Shown in pieces: positions 11,401 to 24,471 of a stretch of DNA of 64,000 nt. Position numbers and translations under genes: made by a program. The notes under the pieces were generated by a model. It saw nothing but the letters and a program-made list of their open reading frames with translations, ran no database searches and was not told the origin of the DNA. How positions within the stretch are numbered: position 1 is the stretch's first letter; the number at the start of each line of letters is the position of its first letter. Source of the stretch: Amoeboaphelidium protococcarum (lineage: Eukaryota > Aphelidiomycota > Aphelidea); NCBI GenBank assembly GCA_023515745.1, contig JALECJ010000257.1:1552687-1616686 (forward strand), given 5' to 3'.

Positions 11401-13682
11401 CTTTCAAAGATCAGATTCGGTATTTTGGTTTAGGAAATTTAGCAGTGAGATTTGAGTACGAGACTGTTACACTGTACGAAGTACAATCGTCTGATCGCAT
11501 GCTAAAGTTTGAAGAGAAGTAAAGTCTTCGATTCCATCAGGGAAAGTTGCAAGAGTTTGTCGAAAGTGCTGTCAAAGATTATTTTTAGAGCGTGCAGATT
11601 ACTATTAATGACTTGGCGATCAAGAAAGTTAATGCTAAGGTGGAAGAGTTTAAGGCTGATCTGGATTCTTTGAGGTAGACTGTGGATAAGTTGCAGGCTT
11701 AGCTCTCTCCTAATTAACTGATTCATAACCTAAAGTCTGATCAGAGTTTCAGCAGCCAGTTGAGTGATGCTAAAAAGTAAGTGTATGAAGCTTGTGTGTA
11801 GATTGACCGAAGGATTAGTTCAATCGCGCGCAAGTACATCTTGCAAGATAGTAAAGATAAGAGATTAGCGTAGATGTTAGCTAAACAGGTGTCGGGAGAG
11901 CAATCGGTGCCTGGTAGTCCTGTAAAAGTTACATCGCAAGATTAATAATTAAACGATACGGCCTCAGAGTTTGCGTCTGATTTAAAGTTAAACACCAAGA
12001 ATTTGGGATAAATTAGTCTGCTACAATCTTCCTCTTTTGCAAATTCACCGCAGTCCTCATAACCGTCTGTATTACCGTCTCCAGTGGAAGTGTCCACGAA
12101 TGATCAAGACGAAGCGCTGAGATTGCAGGAGCAGCAGCTGGCCAGGTTGAGCAAGAAGTTTGGTGAAGGCGAGAGATCGAGCATTGCCAAAACTCTTAAT
12201 GACATGTGGATGGTGGCACAGAATGCTTATGGTCTCACTGACGTAGTAAAGACACTTGGTGGACCGGAGAGTAGTTTGGTATTTGAATTGGCTTAGTTGA
12301 CTATTCCGCGATATCCTCTAGATTTGAATGAGCATCTCATGGACAAGACCGATATTATAATCAAGGAGCAAGAGCCTTCGTCTATTATTGCTTATGTGCT
12401 CAGTTCTAAGCATTATCAGAATGAGATTGAGAGGATGCGCGTAGCTTTCCAGGACACTAGCTCTCAGTCCAACGTTGAGAGATCTACTATGCCCAGCCAG
12501 AGTGTGGCATCAACCTCTTCTGCAACCGCTCCTGTTGATTCTACTTAGTCCATTCCATAATAATAGTAGTAGTAAATTGCTCGACCTTTAGCTAATGCAT
12601 TGGGGCTTCCAGAGCCTGGCCTTAATTCTTCAATGTCTTCAATATCTCCTGGTATTGATAGTAATAAAATTAGAGACTCTGAACAGAGTGAAGAGCACAT
12701 GTAGGCTGGACATGGTAAAGCGTAATCAGCGCAATAATCCTCTAGCGACAAAAAGCCTGAGAACTCTTTTGGCCATTATCTTCTGCATCCTTCTGGCACT
12801 CATATCCGTTATTAATTTTAAGCTGGATCAGCCAGTTGTTTCTGCAGAGTTTATTATGCTGAGCAGTTTGATGCTATAAGGCAGTTTTACAATATTGGAG
12901 ATGACTTTGTGACCAGTCTATCACACTGTTTTCTGTGGAAGAGCAATGGAGGCCAGTCTGGCAGTAAGTTTTACAAGTCATTTGATGAGCGATTCATTAT
13001 GAAGAGTTTGAACAAGGCTGAGACAGAGTCCCTTCTCCGCTTTGCTCCGTCATATTTCGAATACTTGTATCAGGTGCTCTTTAATGATTTACCTTCGGTG
13101 CTGGTCAAGATGTTTGGTATCTACCGTATAGGGTATAAGAATGCGGATACCGGCAAGTAGATTAAAATGGATGTCATTGTGATGGAGAATTTATTTTACC
13201 AGAAGAATATCAGCAAAATATTTGATCTCAAAGGATCAGTGCGGAATAGACACTCTGTAGCAACAGGATCGGAAAATGAAGTTTTGCTAGATGAGAATTT
13301 GATCCAAATTATGGCCGAATCACCGCTCTTTGTTAGAGATCATTCCAAGAAGATTTTGCGCGCCTCAGTTTGGAATGATACGCTCTTCTTGTCCAAGCTC
13401 AATGTCATGGATTACTCCCTTCTGGTCGGTGTTGATAGTGAGCGGCAAGAGTTGGTGATTGGTATTGTGGATTTCATACGAACTTTCACCTGGGACAAGA
13501 AGTTGGAGTCATGGGTGAAGGAGACTGGTATCCTCGGTGGCGGTATCGGCAAGGTGCCCACTATCATTTCTCCGCGGCAGTACAAGCTGAGATTCCGAGA
13601 AGCTATGGAGAAATACTTTCTTCTGGTACCGGATAAGTATTACCAAAATTTGTAATAATCAACTGCTGATACCTAGCTCTGA
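8484..13682 (+). CDS. FAB1: 1-phosphatidylinositol-3-phosphate 5-kinase (Fab1/PIKfyve)
   Basis: Makes PtdIns(3,5)P2 from PtdIns3P on endosomes and vacuoles. One uninterrupted 1732-aa frame, no intron seen. Order of domains: FYVE zinc finger at residues ~150-215 ([22 protein letters not shown]); CCT/TCP-1-like chaperonin domain ~440-710 ([16 protein letters not shown]); Cys-rich region with CP..CQ.....HY and [11 protein letters not shown]; coiled-coil-prone Gln-rich linker; C-terminal PIP kinase domain ~1415-1732 with [35 protein letters not shown] and GIVDFIR. Length and order match Fab1/PIKfyve. Dozens of in-frame TAA/TAG codons sit mostly in linkers, including a Q-run near 12560. The true end is the TGA at 13680-13682, past two in-frame TAA codons at 13653-13658. 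A PIP5K lies 1.5 kb downstream. Confidence 0.95.
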
Positions 13683-13803
13683 TATTCATAAATACTAGAT
13701 TTAGTAGGACTACTATTATTGAAATACAGCTAGATATAGAATTGTGATATAAACTAATAAAATTAGATAGTAAATCATCATCAATACTGAATTGAACAAC
13801 GCA

Positions 13804-14565
13804 TCATATATTCTGCTTGTATCCTTCTCTCTTTACCAGCTTCTTTGCTTGAGTTTTTGTAACTGACCGTTCTTGAAAATTGCTCTTCCTCAGCACGATC
13901 GGGCGGCCATTAACGAGCTTGCCGTTCATCTCTCTGAACGCGTCCACGAAATCGTTCATCTCGGCAAAGGACACGAATCCGTAGCCTTTACTCAGGCCAG
14001 ACTTGTCCATGACGACGCGTACTTTATTCATGGATTTGTACTTCATGAATGCCCTCTGCAAGTCGGCATCTTTACAATCTCGCGATAGACTCCCTACGAA
14101 TAATCTGAATCCTTTTGGCCATTCCATCAGAGTATCGTCTTTCCACACTTCTCCCGCCGCCGCTCTTAAAACCGAACTTGACGTTTCCTTCTTATCTTTA
14201 GTAGTCTTTCCCTCCTGATTTCTATCGCCTTAATTGTTATTTGTTCGATAGTTAACTGTTTCATCCGCTTAGCTAGATTTCACAACCACCACATCAAGAT
14301 TGGGAATATTAACAGATAATTTGTTCATTGACGATGATGATTATCCGGCGGTTTGCTCATTCACCGAATAAGCTTAACTATCTACTACATTAGCAAGCAT
14401 TTATTGCGATGATATGGGGAAATACTATCGCAACGCATAATCATAATAAAATCCCTCAAATTCTCCAGCATAATCTACACCATTCGCTGGCTACTCTTCA
14501 TTTTACTACTAATCTACGCCAGACTAATTATCCAATTTCCTCTCTATTGATTTAAACTTTCCCAT
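13804..14565 (-). CDS. RBM42-like RNA-recognition-motif protein
   Basis: Single RRM protein of 253 aa. The C-terminal RRM (residues ~145-225) shows RNP2 FRLFVGSL and RNP1 KGYGFVSF, followed by REMNGK..NGRPI.LRKS and a basic Lys/Arg tail. This order, with the RRM at the very C-terminus and the preceding W...LMEWP, matches RBM42. The N-terminal half is low complexity (Gln, Asn, Ser), contains many TAA/TAG codons, and has the short patch YAGEFEGFYYDYAL. Start taken as ATG 14565-14563, the most upstream clear ATG; internal ATGs would give shorter products retaining the RRM. It converges on FAB1 with 121 bp between stops and diverges from the PIP5K gene. Human RBM42 binds hnRNP K and works in splicing or translation; that role is not shown here. 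Confidence 0.8.
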
Positions 14566-15215
14566 TCCCCGACAAAACACAGACGCGATATACTTCTGAG
14601 AAAGTTAGTTTTAAATGGATTCTCGCAATCAAGAATAGACAATGAGATTTAGCGAGAAGAACGACTGAAGTACAAGGGCAATTAAAAGTCGCCGTTCTTT
14701 GAATCCCCCCTGATTACCCAATTTTGTTGCGACGCTTAATCTAGACTCCCTCATTACCAACACGTCACTTGCGCTATAGAGCTTTAAGCTCGCCCATTAA
14801 TTGTACTTAATTTCATTTATAAATTCAAATGTCTAATGATATTAATATAATGTAGCGTGAATATTTAAAGAGTCGAGTTCATAAATTTTTAAGCTCTAAT
14901 AGTAGTGGAGGTGAATAGAGACCCCTTAAAGATCCATCCGACTTGACAACAACGAATTAATACAAATCGTTTTCGTCCCTTTTCTTGATTGATTGAAATA
15001 TTGGTTACTTGATAGTATTGCGTAGGAGTAATTTTTTTACTCTCTAATTGCAGTGTGTATAATATACATAGTCTTGGCATATCAATACTCTACATTTGCA
15101 TATAATTTAGCCATATTTATATCTCAAAATAGCTCATCACCACCTTTTGCTCTCTTAATCATCTATCTATCAAGGATATTGCAATTCAACAACAATCTGT
15201 CTGTATATAATAATT
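14566..15215. promoter_or_regulatory. Divergent intergenic region (RBM42-like / PIP5K)
   Basis: About 650 bp between two divergently transcribed genes, so it should hold both promoters. AT-rich with TATA-like stretches close to the PIP5K start (GTATATAATAATT just before ATG 15216). No RNA gene or conserved ORF recognised. Confidence 0.5.
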
Positions 15216-17162
15216 ATGGCTGCAGAGACTTTTGTGGAAGAGACTCCAGATTAAAAGGCATAGTAAGCCGTGCAGCAAGTATCTGAAATTGTTGCATCTG
15301 AATTGATATGGGATACTATATCGCTGGTTATTGAAAAGAAATTACATGCTGCGTCATCTTAATCATAATAGTAGTAATAACTAAATGCACTTTAAACTAG
15401 AAAATCTGCTGATAGTCTGATGGCTTTGTAACAGTAATAGTAGTAGTAATAACTATCACTACAATCTGGTGGAATGAGTAAATCTTAATCACTGGATAGA
15501 TCAGCGTTGTAGAGATATGAATAGTAATCTACATCATAAGCGTAGTAAAATCAGGCTGGGTAGGCAGTTATTATTGACAGTAATAATAAGGCACATGGTC
15601 GAGCTCAAAGTGTAGCTGATCCTACAGATTTGTAAAGGAATATGCTCAAGCTGTAGACATAGAGCGCACCATCTCCCAACCAGTAGCAGTCGCAATCATT
15701 TAAATCTCCTCTAAAGAATCTCTTGGCTATGGGATCTACCTCTAATAGATCTAATGATGGTGGTATTGAATTGGATAACATTGGCGGTGATCATTATATA
15801 GGCCATCATTCCAATCATAATAATAGTAACATTCATCATTAGAAAAAGTAGTCATAATAAGGGTAAGGGAAGAAGGATAAATCTTTCCATCATCACCATA
15901 ACCATAACCATTAGGATGACGATGGAGTCAAGGTTGGTGAAAAAGTGAGTGAGGGTCACGCCAATTTTGTTCTCATGTATGATATGCTCACCGGTATTCG
16001 GATAGCTGTGAGTAGATGTGTGGCCAAGCCTCACCGTGATCTCACACCTGCTGATTTTCTGGCCAAGCACAAGCTGACCTTCGACGTTCTGGGCAATGAA
16101 CTCACTCCATCGTCTAAATATGATTTCAAATTCAAGGATTATGCGCCGTGGGTATTCAGGCGAATTCGTGAACTATTTAAAATTGAGGCCGCTGATTATC
16201 TCATAAGTCTCACGGGTAAGTATGTGCTCTCAGAGTTGGGATCATCCGGTAAGAGTGGTAGTTTCTTCTACTTCTCCCAGGATTATAGATTTATCATAAA
16301 GACTATACACAAGACTGAGCACAAGTTTATGCGAAAGATTCTGAGCCAGTATTATGAACATCTGCAGTCTAATCCGAATACATTACTGAGTCGGTATCTT
16401 GGACTCCATCGCGTAAAGTTGCCTCAAGGACGCAAGATATATTTTGTGGTGATGTGCAATGTATTTCCACCTAATAAGGATATTCATGAGACGTTTGATC
16501 TCAAAGGGTCAATGATTGGGCGTGAGGTGTCTGCAGAGAAGATCAAATTGAATCCTCGCTGTGTTATGAAAGATATAAATTGGTTGAATATGAAGAAGCG
16601 GTTGGCTCTTGGACCGGAGAAGAAGGATCTGTTCGTCACCTAGCTATAGAAGGATGTCACTCTGCTCGTATCATTGAATATCATGGACTACAGTCTTCTC
16701 ACGGGAATACATTATCTGAAGCGGGGCAACTCGGAGAATATCAGAGATCAGTTTCTCTCGGTGTTTGAACCCAATGCTGAGACTTTATCACGGCGACCAA
16801 TGTCCTCGAATATGAAAGCTGCTAACCTATCTTCTCTTAAGTTGGCCATTGCTCAGGCAGAAGCTGTCCAAGGATTGAGCTCCTCCGGCTTTCCAGATGA
16901 GAATCCCGCCGAACGTCGCGGTTGTGTTTTCTATCAGGATGATGGTGGTTTCCTGTCTACCGATGAGCAGAATCGACCATTGTTGGAGTTGTATTACGTC
17001 GGCATCATTGATATTCTCACTCCTTACAACACATCTAAAGCTGTGGAGCATTATTGGAAATCTTTGAATCACGACAAGAATCTGATATCTGCTGTGAATC
17101 CTATCCGGTATGGTCATAGATTTCTGGAGTTTATGCTCACTCACGTTGTTAATCAGAAATGA
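15216..17162 (+). CDS. Phosphatidylinositol-4-phosphate 5-kinase (PIP5K/Mss4 type)
   Basis: Makes PtdIns(4,5)P2 at the plasma membrane. 648 aa, no intron. Residues 1-235 are Gln/His/Ser-rich disordered sequence whose Gln runs are mostly TAA/TAG codons, ending in a His-rich HHHHNHNH patch. The catalytic domain (~240-648) has [11 protein letters not shown] (G-loop), FIIKTI (Lys), [29 protein letters not shown] and [13 protein letters not shown] (DFG-equivalent IID), then the activation-loop region and a C-terminal YGHRFLEFM. These are hallmarks of type I PIP kinases. It lies near FAB1, so two successive phosphoinositide kinases are neighbours, with only the RRM gene between; there is no sign of co-transcription. 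A type I (PI4P) rather than type II specificity is inferred from overall resemblance. Confidence 0.92.
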
Positions 17163-17353
17163 TTCTTTGCTCTTTCACTGCGTATTTAGTTAGCTTGGTC
17201 TTTCGTGATAATTGGAAAATACTCTGATGAGATTAATACTCTTAGTTTACAAAATAGATTTCGAATTTTTATTCAAAGATTAATCAAGAATTTAAGACTT
17301 TTTAATGTATTATCTTTCTAAGAAGAGTCTAATACTTTGAACAGTAAAGTACA

Positions 17354-19807
17354 TCAGTATCCGCGGTATCCTTTTACTATCGTCAGGAGGTGGGCATCCT
17401 CAACAGGTTGATAACGATCCAGATCCATCTAAAAAGAGCCGTATCCTTTAGTAAGAGATTTTAACGTATTTGAGTAGCCAAGCATCTCTTACAGAGGTAC
17501 CAGTGCAGTGATATTACTTTCAGCATTTAATCCCTTGGTTTGTTGATTAGTGCCTGTATAATCCTATTCAAGGATACCAAGTAACTTCTGTTGCAAAGGA
17601 GACAACGTGTTCTTATCAGCATCATCATCCATCATGTGGTGGCCATTAGTTGATTATTACATGGTGGTCAGAATCTGAGCGCGCCGATTCCCACTAAGAT
17701 CTTATAATACCATGCCCATGTAGACAGACGGAACGTTAATCGCAACTGACATGACCGGCTCCAGAAGAGTGAACGGGCATTTTTTAATACTTTCACTAGT
17801 GGTATCAGAGAGTAGTGCGTATTATTACAGAGCATGACGTCCAGCTTGACTTACCGCCATCCCAGCAACCTTATCATCTTATTCCGATGATGATGAATAT
17901 GATTCAAATACAAACTTTTAAATATCCACCTGGACTGAAGTCACAGGATAACTCATCAGCGGTCCCGCAGATAGAGCCGTATCAATACCTCTCCTCAAAT
18001 GAGCCAATAACGACTCATGTCTTTACTTTCGATAGTTCAGTGGACCATCCTAGTTCTGAATTGCATTATTTGCGACAGATAAAGTATTTGGTCCAGATTG
18101 GTCAGGAGATTAGCGTGTCATGGAAAGACTAACCAGTGCGCTATTTAATCTACCATTAAATGACTACTTATATTGGAAATCCTCCAACTCAACTCTTCTA
18201 CCATCTTTAATAGATTCCTGATAATTGATCCAGACTTTACCCAGAGAGAAGTTTACCCCAAACTCGGATCTCAATCTTTCAGCGATGATTTCCAGGTGTA
18301 GTTCACCCATACCTCGGAGTATTGTCTAGTTAGACTCTGCATCAACTATCACTTGAAGCGATGGATCCTCTCTCGTCAGGATGGCTAGTGCTGATGACAA
18401 TTACTTTTCCGCTATCGAGTTCTCTGGCTCTATTGACGCGCTGAATAGAGGTTGAGGTACAGGAATTGAAGGCAATTGAAACTTCGACTTGGCGTTCTGA
18501 CTCAGCAAAGTATCTCCAGTCTGAGCTGATTTTAGACCAGATAAAACTCCTATCTATCCAGCCACTAACCGATCCACCTGCTGGTACTTATTAGCATGTA
18601 CTTGATAAATCTTGTCACATCTTTCAATCAGATTCTTGCTGGAGTTTAACAGCTACATGTTCGGTCGCAGACTACCTTATAACACCTTTGTATATATAAG
18701 TGCACCTTTGTTCTTATCATGGATAACTTTAAACACTTGAGCACACAAATCCTTATGATCAGACTAAGGATCTGCCTTCAAAATCGATTACTTTAGAGTA
18801 TTACCAGATGTAGAAGTAGTCTAAACAGAGATAGCAGGCATATCTTGGGGACTAGGAAGATACAGATTGATAGCATTAAGCAACTATGACACACCTATAC
18901 CCTTGTGTGCAGTACCACAAAGCAGCGGTATAGCCTTCTTCCCAATACATAATCTCCTTATAGCATCGTTGACGTACTTTTTGGGAATCTATTGCGTGTC
19001 ATGTTCAAGTGCCACTTCTAAAAATTAATCATCCAGTTCAATCAGTTGATCTATAAGAATTGACTTGGCCTTCTGAATCCGCGATAGATCTTATTCATCA
19101 ATAATATGATCTGAATAAGCCTTATCTACAGAGACATTGTACTCAACATCGGAATCGGTATTATTAGGCAAGTAAACAACACCTTCTACCAAATTACAAA
19201 CTCCAGCGAATTCTGAATGCTAGTTCTTGTAGAGCGGGAGACACAATGATAAAACTTGACACTACGTTCTATCATCATCATCATCATCACTAGTCATGGG
19301 CAACAGCTACTAAGCTTCCGATATGCATTTAGCATAATTGGATCCAGCCTTATCCATCTTGTTAACATAGATCAATCGCGATAGATTATAATTATTCGCC
19401 TGCTTCCAAACAGTCTTTGTCTATGCCTACACTCCACTTACAGCATCTAATAGACACACCGCACCATCGAGGACACTAACAGCCCGCTAAACTTCAAACG
19501 TGAAATCATGATGTCCAGGCGAGTCTATAAGATTAATCTAACACCGAGACGCGTCATTCTCACCATGACCCATTTCCTACTATGATTTCGATAAATTCCA
19601 TTCAAAGGTGGTTGCAGCACTCTGAATTGTAATACCGCGTTCCTGCTCCTACTCAAGATAGTCCATCTAAGTGTTGCCATCATCAACATCGCCAACTTTA
19701 CGCGTCACCCCGGCGAGATATAACATTCGCTCAGTCACCGTGGTCTTTCCCGCATCTATATGCGCCATTATGCCAATATTTCGTATCCTTCGCCGCAAAC
19801 TCTACAT
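17354..19807 (-). CDS. Mitochondrial elongation factor G 2 (ribosome recycling, GFM2/MEF2)
   Basis: GTPase that with mitochondrial RRF splits ribosomes after termination. One 817-aa frame (human GFM2 about 780). Domain [10 protein letters not shown] (P-loop), [16 protein letters not shown] (switch II approach), [15 protein letters not shown]. Domains [16 protein letters not shown]. Domain [16 protein letters not shown] and ALVPLQEMLGYS. The GDVDDG motif after the switch I region and overall resemblance favour EF-G2 over the translocase EF-G1. Conserved Gln positions in the motif EQERERG and in QAQTKTVW are encoded by TAG. The frame stays open upstream: an alternative ATG at 19942-19940 would add 45 residues, which could supply a targeting peptide that the shorter start lacks. 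It converges with PIP5K (191 bp between stops). Confidence 0.93.
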
Positions 19808-20287
19808 GATATTAAGTGCTTATATGATGATTATACTCTTTTAGTGATCAATATATCGCCTCTTCTTCTTGTCAAGTAAGTTATGATGAAAAGATTTCGA
19901 TTTTGTTTCAAAGCTGAGAACGTCAAGATTCTAAGAATTCATCCATTTTAAATGTCTCTCGTCTACGCGAGCGTTTAGTTGTTCTGTAGGCGTACCTTGC
20001 TTAAACTTGGAACTGTCATTCTTATTAAACTCGAGCAGATTGTTTCACAGCTAAAGCACTTGATTTTAAGCAGCGTCACCCATTGCTTAGCACTTTTCAT
20101 CCGTTTCACTTCGTCGCTCTTACTCCGCAACGTCTTTCTTCTCTTCTAGTCACGTCATTCCATCACGTTAAATTGAATACTTGGAATTCTTTATCTACAG
20201 TATTGTATCCTCTACTGTTGAGTGTAAAGTATACTTTTAATTCAATAATTAGATTTGAATAGTTTTAAAACATAAGCTAGCTAGAGA
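19808..20287. promoter_or_regulatory. Divergent intergenic region (EF-G2 / TPP2)
   Basis: About 480 bp upstream of both genes. The EF-G2 frame is open on the minus strand to about 20040, where a TGA closes it, so part may encode an N-terminal extension of EF-G2. A 73-codon plus-strand ORF (19952-20173) has no recognisable domain. Confidence 0.4.
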
Positions 20288-23200
20288 ATGAAGTTGAAAG
20301 ATTTTCCAACTAGTGGGTTGTTGCCAAAGGTAATCTTGATCATCTGCTATTGTTGCATATCTATTTTACTGTTCAAATGTGTAGACTGAAATTCAAGCTG
20401 TAAATTTCCTTAAAAAGTATCCGTCCTACGATGGCAGAGGAGTTGTAGTTGCCATTCTGGATACGGGAGTTGATCCTGCAGCTAGTGGTCTGAAACTAAC
20501 CGCTGATGGTAAACCGAAGATTATTGATATTGTAGATTGCACAGGCAGCGGAGATGTTGTTCTTAGTGAGCCATTATCAGCTGAAGTGGATTAGAAAAGT
20601 GGTTCGTAAGTGCTCAAATGCAGAGATGGCGAAAAGGTGCTCAAATTGAATTCTAAATGGTAGAATCCGTCTGGCAAGTTTAGAGTTGGCACCAAGAGAG
20701 GATATGATATCTTTCCAAAGGAGCTGGTGGCCAGATTGAGCAAGGAGAATTAGCGCAAATTTGAGCTGAAGCACCAAGAATTAATCAGTCATGTTCTGAG
20801 TGAATTGAACACTCTTGAGCAGTAATTGAATGGAGTGTTGACAGAGGAAGAGATTGAGCACAAGGCTGACTTGGAGGCCAAGTTGGACGTTTTGAAAGAG
20901 CAGATGAAGAACTATGAAGATTTTGGACCGCTCTATGATATTGTCACATACCATGATGGCACCAACTGGCGTGCAGTGCTCGATCTTAAGGAAGACGGAG
21001 ATCTAACGGGTATTGCTTCAGGACTTGCCGATTATGCCGTTGGTCGGGAATTTGACTATTTCAGTGCTGAATCTGCTCTCACCTTTAATGTCAAGTTTTA
21101 TGATGATGGTGAGGTGTTGAGCATAGTCTGCTGTGGTGGCTCTCATGGAACTCATGTCGCTGCTATCTGTGGAGCCAATTCCCCAGATACGCCTGAATTG
21201 AATGGTGTCGCTCCTGGTTGTTAGTTTATAAGTCTCAAGATTGGAGATACAAGATTGAAGACTATGGAGACTGGCACAGGATTGTTTAGGGCTGTGCAAT
21301 GTATGTTGGAGCACAAATGCGATGTGGCCAATATGTCGTATGGTGAAGATGCCACGTTGGCTAATTCCGGTTTCTGGTCTAGATTATTGTAGGATGAACT
21401 GATCAATAGAGCTTAGATTACGTTTATTAGTAGTGCTGGTAATGCTGGGCCTGCATTGAGTACTGTTGGATGTCCTGGTGGAACTGTTGAGGGAGTGATT
21501 GGAGTTGGTGCGTACGTTAGTGATGACATGATGTCTGCAGAGTATGGTCTCTCTGCTAATTCATCTGAAGTTCCGTATACTTGGTCATCTCGCGGCCCTG
21601 CTATGGATGGTGATCGTGGTGTTTCTGTCTACTCTATGGGTGGTGCTATAACGAGTGTCCCTCAGTATTTGCTAAAGAACTCACAACTGATGAATGGAAC
21701 TTCAATGAGTTCACCTAATTGCTGTGGGGCCGTATCTCTCCTTATCTCCGCTCTTAAGCAAAACAGCTACAAGTATTCTCCGTATAGAATCAAGAAGACA
21801 TTGGAGAATACTAGTAAATCTATTGGCGATTAAATGTAGGCTGGTCTCATTTAGGTGGAGGATGCATATAGCTACCTTGTCAAGTATTAGAAGGACGTCG
21901 ATCAAGATGTTTTATACCAAGTAAGAGTTAACGGAAGCTAGAAGAGAGGCATCTATTTGAGAGAGGAGAGTGATACTTATTCGCCTTAAAGTTTGAGTGT
22001 TAATGTCCAGCCAAGATTTCGCGATGGTGATGTCGAGTTGAATGGTAGCCGTCTGCAGCTTGAACAAAAGTTGACTCTCGCATCTCCATACTCTTGGATC
22101 AAAGTACCTGATCATTTGCTGTTAAACTCTGGTGGAAGAGATTTTCAAGTCGTTATTGATCCCACAAATTTGAAAGATGGTCAGTTTTATTATGGAGAGA
22201 TTTGTGCTTATGAGAGTGGAAATGTTGAAAAGGGCCCCATTTTCAGAGTTCCAGTCTCTGTGTGTAAACCTACACTGCTACCAATTACTGATGCATATAG
22301 CTACTAGCAGTTGTATAATCCAGGCTCCGTCGATAGAAAGTTTATTAAAATACCTAATGGAGCCACGTTTGCTGACATTGAAATTAGCGCTGTGAAAGTG
22401 TCAGAATCATGTCGTTTTGTTGTTCATCTGGTTCAATTATTGCCTCAGAGTAGACATTCTAATACTGAACAGCATTGGTATTTTTCTTTCGACCAGCAAA
22501 CCTCTAAGAAAGTTAAATCGTTTAGAGTTTATGGTGGTCTGACGATGGAACTTTGTACCGCTCAGTTCTGGTCCGTTGCATCTGTCAATGAGTTTAAGGT
22601 GACTGTTAAAGTGCACAGTCTTTAAATTGAACCTTAGAATTTGGTCTTTGCCGGTGCTGATGTTGTTCAAAAGCTCAATGTAAATGTTGCATCTGCGTAG
22701 AATGAGAAATTGAAGCTGCAAGCTGATCTATCATCCATCTAGAGACCACTGAGACCGATTAAGGCAACAGTAAGTCCTTTGAAGAGCAGAGATGTCTTGC
22801 CAAATGGACTCCGTGTGAATGAGCTGATCTTACAATACAGTTTGAATCTTGCAGAGGCCACATCTGTGTCGTTCCTGAAGCCACTGGCTGATAATCTGCT
22901 ATATGAATCTGAATTTGACTCTGTGCTTCTCATGGTGTTGGACTCGAACAATTAAATGGTGCACTTTGACGATGTCTATCCTAAAAGTGTCAAGTTGGAA
23001 AAGGGAGATTATGTGATCAAGTTGTAGCTGAGACATGCAGACACTGCTGTTTTGGACCAGTTGAAGGATTTGAGTCTCATTGCTTAGATTGGTTTGAGTA
23101 AGTCGGAGGCTTTGAAGTTTTATTCCACTAGACCGGATATAGTCAATGGCAGAGTGGAGCCAGTGAAGTTTACTAATACTGTCATTAAAGCGGGCTCTCA

Positions 23201-24188
23201 AAGAGCTCTGTTCGTCACTGCTCCTATATAGAATGTGAAGGGCACCCAGGTTGGAGATTGTTTGGTGGGATAGTTTAGAGTTAACGATATCGCTATTGAT
23301 GGTGAGAAGTTTAGCGCAACTGTGTTTGTCGGACCTCCGTAGACTAGTGGCTGTGGTGACAAGAGCAAAGGTTCGGAGGATGGAAACGATGATAAGGATT
23401 CTGCTGATGTGATGAATAAGTTAAAGGATGATCTTTTGAAGGCGCAACTCAAGTATCTACCGCAGATTAAAAGTGCAGATTAGCAAAAGTAACTAATTGC
23501 TCAACTGGAGAAGGATTACCCTGACAATGTTGATCTGAAATTAGGACAATTGTCTCTTATTGTCGACGAATGTAAGAAGAGTAAGCTATCTTCTAATCTG
23601 GCCAGTTAAGCTGTTTAGATTTAATCTCTTGGCAAATTAATTATTACTTTGAGTAAGGAGAAGGAAGTGACTGAGTATTTCGGTACAAAGAAGAGCAATG
23701 TTGATAGTAAAGAGTCAAAGAAAGTGAAAAAGGAGATGGATGCAAGAAAAAAGAACATCACCATAGCTAGATACTGGATGTTGATGGTGGCGCTATCTCA
23801 GAGCATTGAGTCTAATGGACCATTTATTGCGGGTGGAGCGTTGAAATCTGAGTGGGAGTCGTTCTATTCATATTTGGATGATTCTAATTCTCAGCATGTC
23901 ATTGCGTAAGTCGTGTTCAATATCGTCACTCACTAATACGGCTCTGCACTGAAAATAGTGAATAAGTTGATTGGTGACTACGCGTCGTCCAAGTTGAAGG
24001 ATTCCAATGTGGACTTGTGTTTGAATGCTCTGGGTGTTGACGGAGATGTTTATGCAAAGTATACAGAGAACAAGAAATTGTAATTGGTCAAAGTCAAGTT
24101 GATGGAAAAGTTGGATTGGCCTATCTGGGCGCAGTATGAAACACAGTGGACAGCGGGTAAGTATCCTCACTATGAATCCACATTTTGA
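20288..24188 (+). CDS. TPP2: Tripeptidyl peptidase II (giant subtilisin-like serine protease)
   Basis: Cytosolic exopeptidase that removes tripeptides from proteasome products and assembles into very large spindles. 1281 aa (human 1249). Exon 1 is only 14 codons (20288-20329); intron 20330-20384 (55 nt, GTAATC...TGTAG); exon 2 20385-24188. The catalytic triad is visible: Asp in AILDTGVDP (~40), His in [13 protein letters not shown] (~268), Ser in [10 protein letters not shown] (~452), with oxyanion Asn in [10 protein letters not shown]. The long insert between Asp and His that is typical of TPP2 is present. The C-terminal two thirds are a helical and beta-sandwich extension rich in TAA/TAG-encoded Gln. 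The short first exon is supported by exon sums divisible by three and by GLLPK joined directly to a conserved helix before YDGRG. Confidence 0.94.
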
Positions 24189-24471
24189 TTGAGATAATTA
24201 AGAGTGATTGATTTATAATTGTTATGGAAATTATATTTCAGTCTCGACAAATAACATTTTCACACTCTACGATTCTTATAATCCAACTATAATTGGGCCC
24301 TATAGTGTGTGATGAGCTTCATTGCCTATGGGGTGCTACTAGGCGTTACCATGACAACGCAATGCACAGTTCTTAAATAAATCCTTGACACCACACATCA
24401 CGGGTAATCTTGAGCGATTGTGATATTATAATTGAGGCTTTAATTATCAAAAATACAATACTACAGTATAA
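24189..24471. other. Intergenic, TPP2 to TMEM50
   Basis: 283 bp, AT-rich, with a short GGGCCC-containing patch at 24294-24301. No ORF or RNA gene recognised. Confidence 0.4.

Noticed and set aside
19950..20180. Continuous coding on the minus strand upstream of EF-G2 with UGA read as Trp
   Set aside because: The frame looks protein-like but needs two UGA codons to be sense, contrary to all other genes; chance openness of an AT-rich upstream region is simpler.
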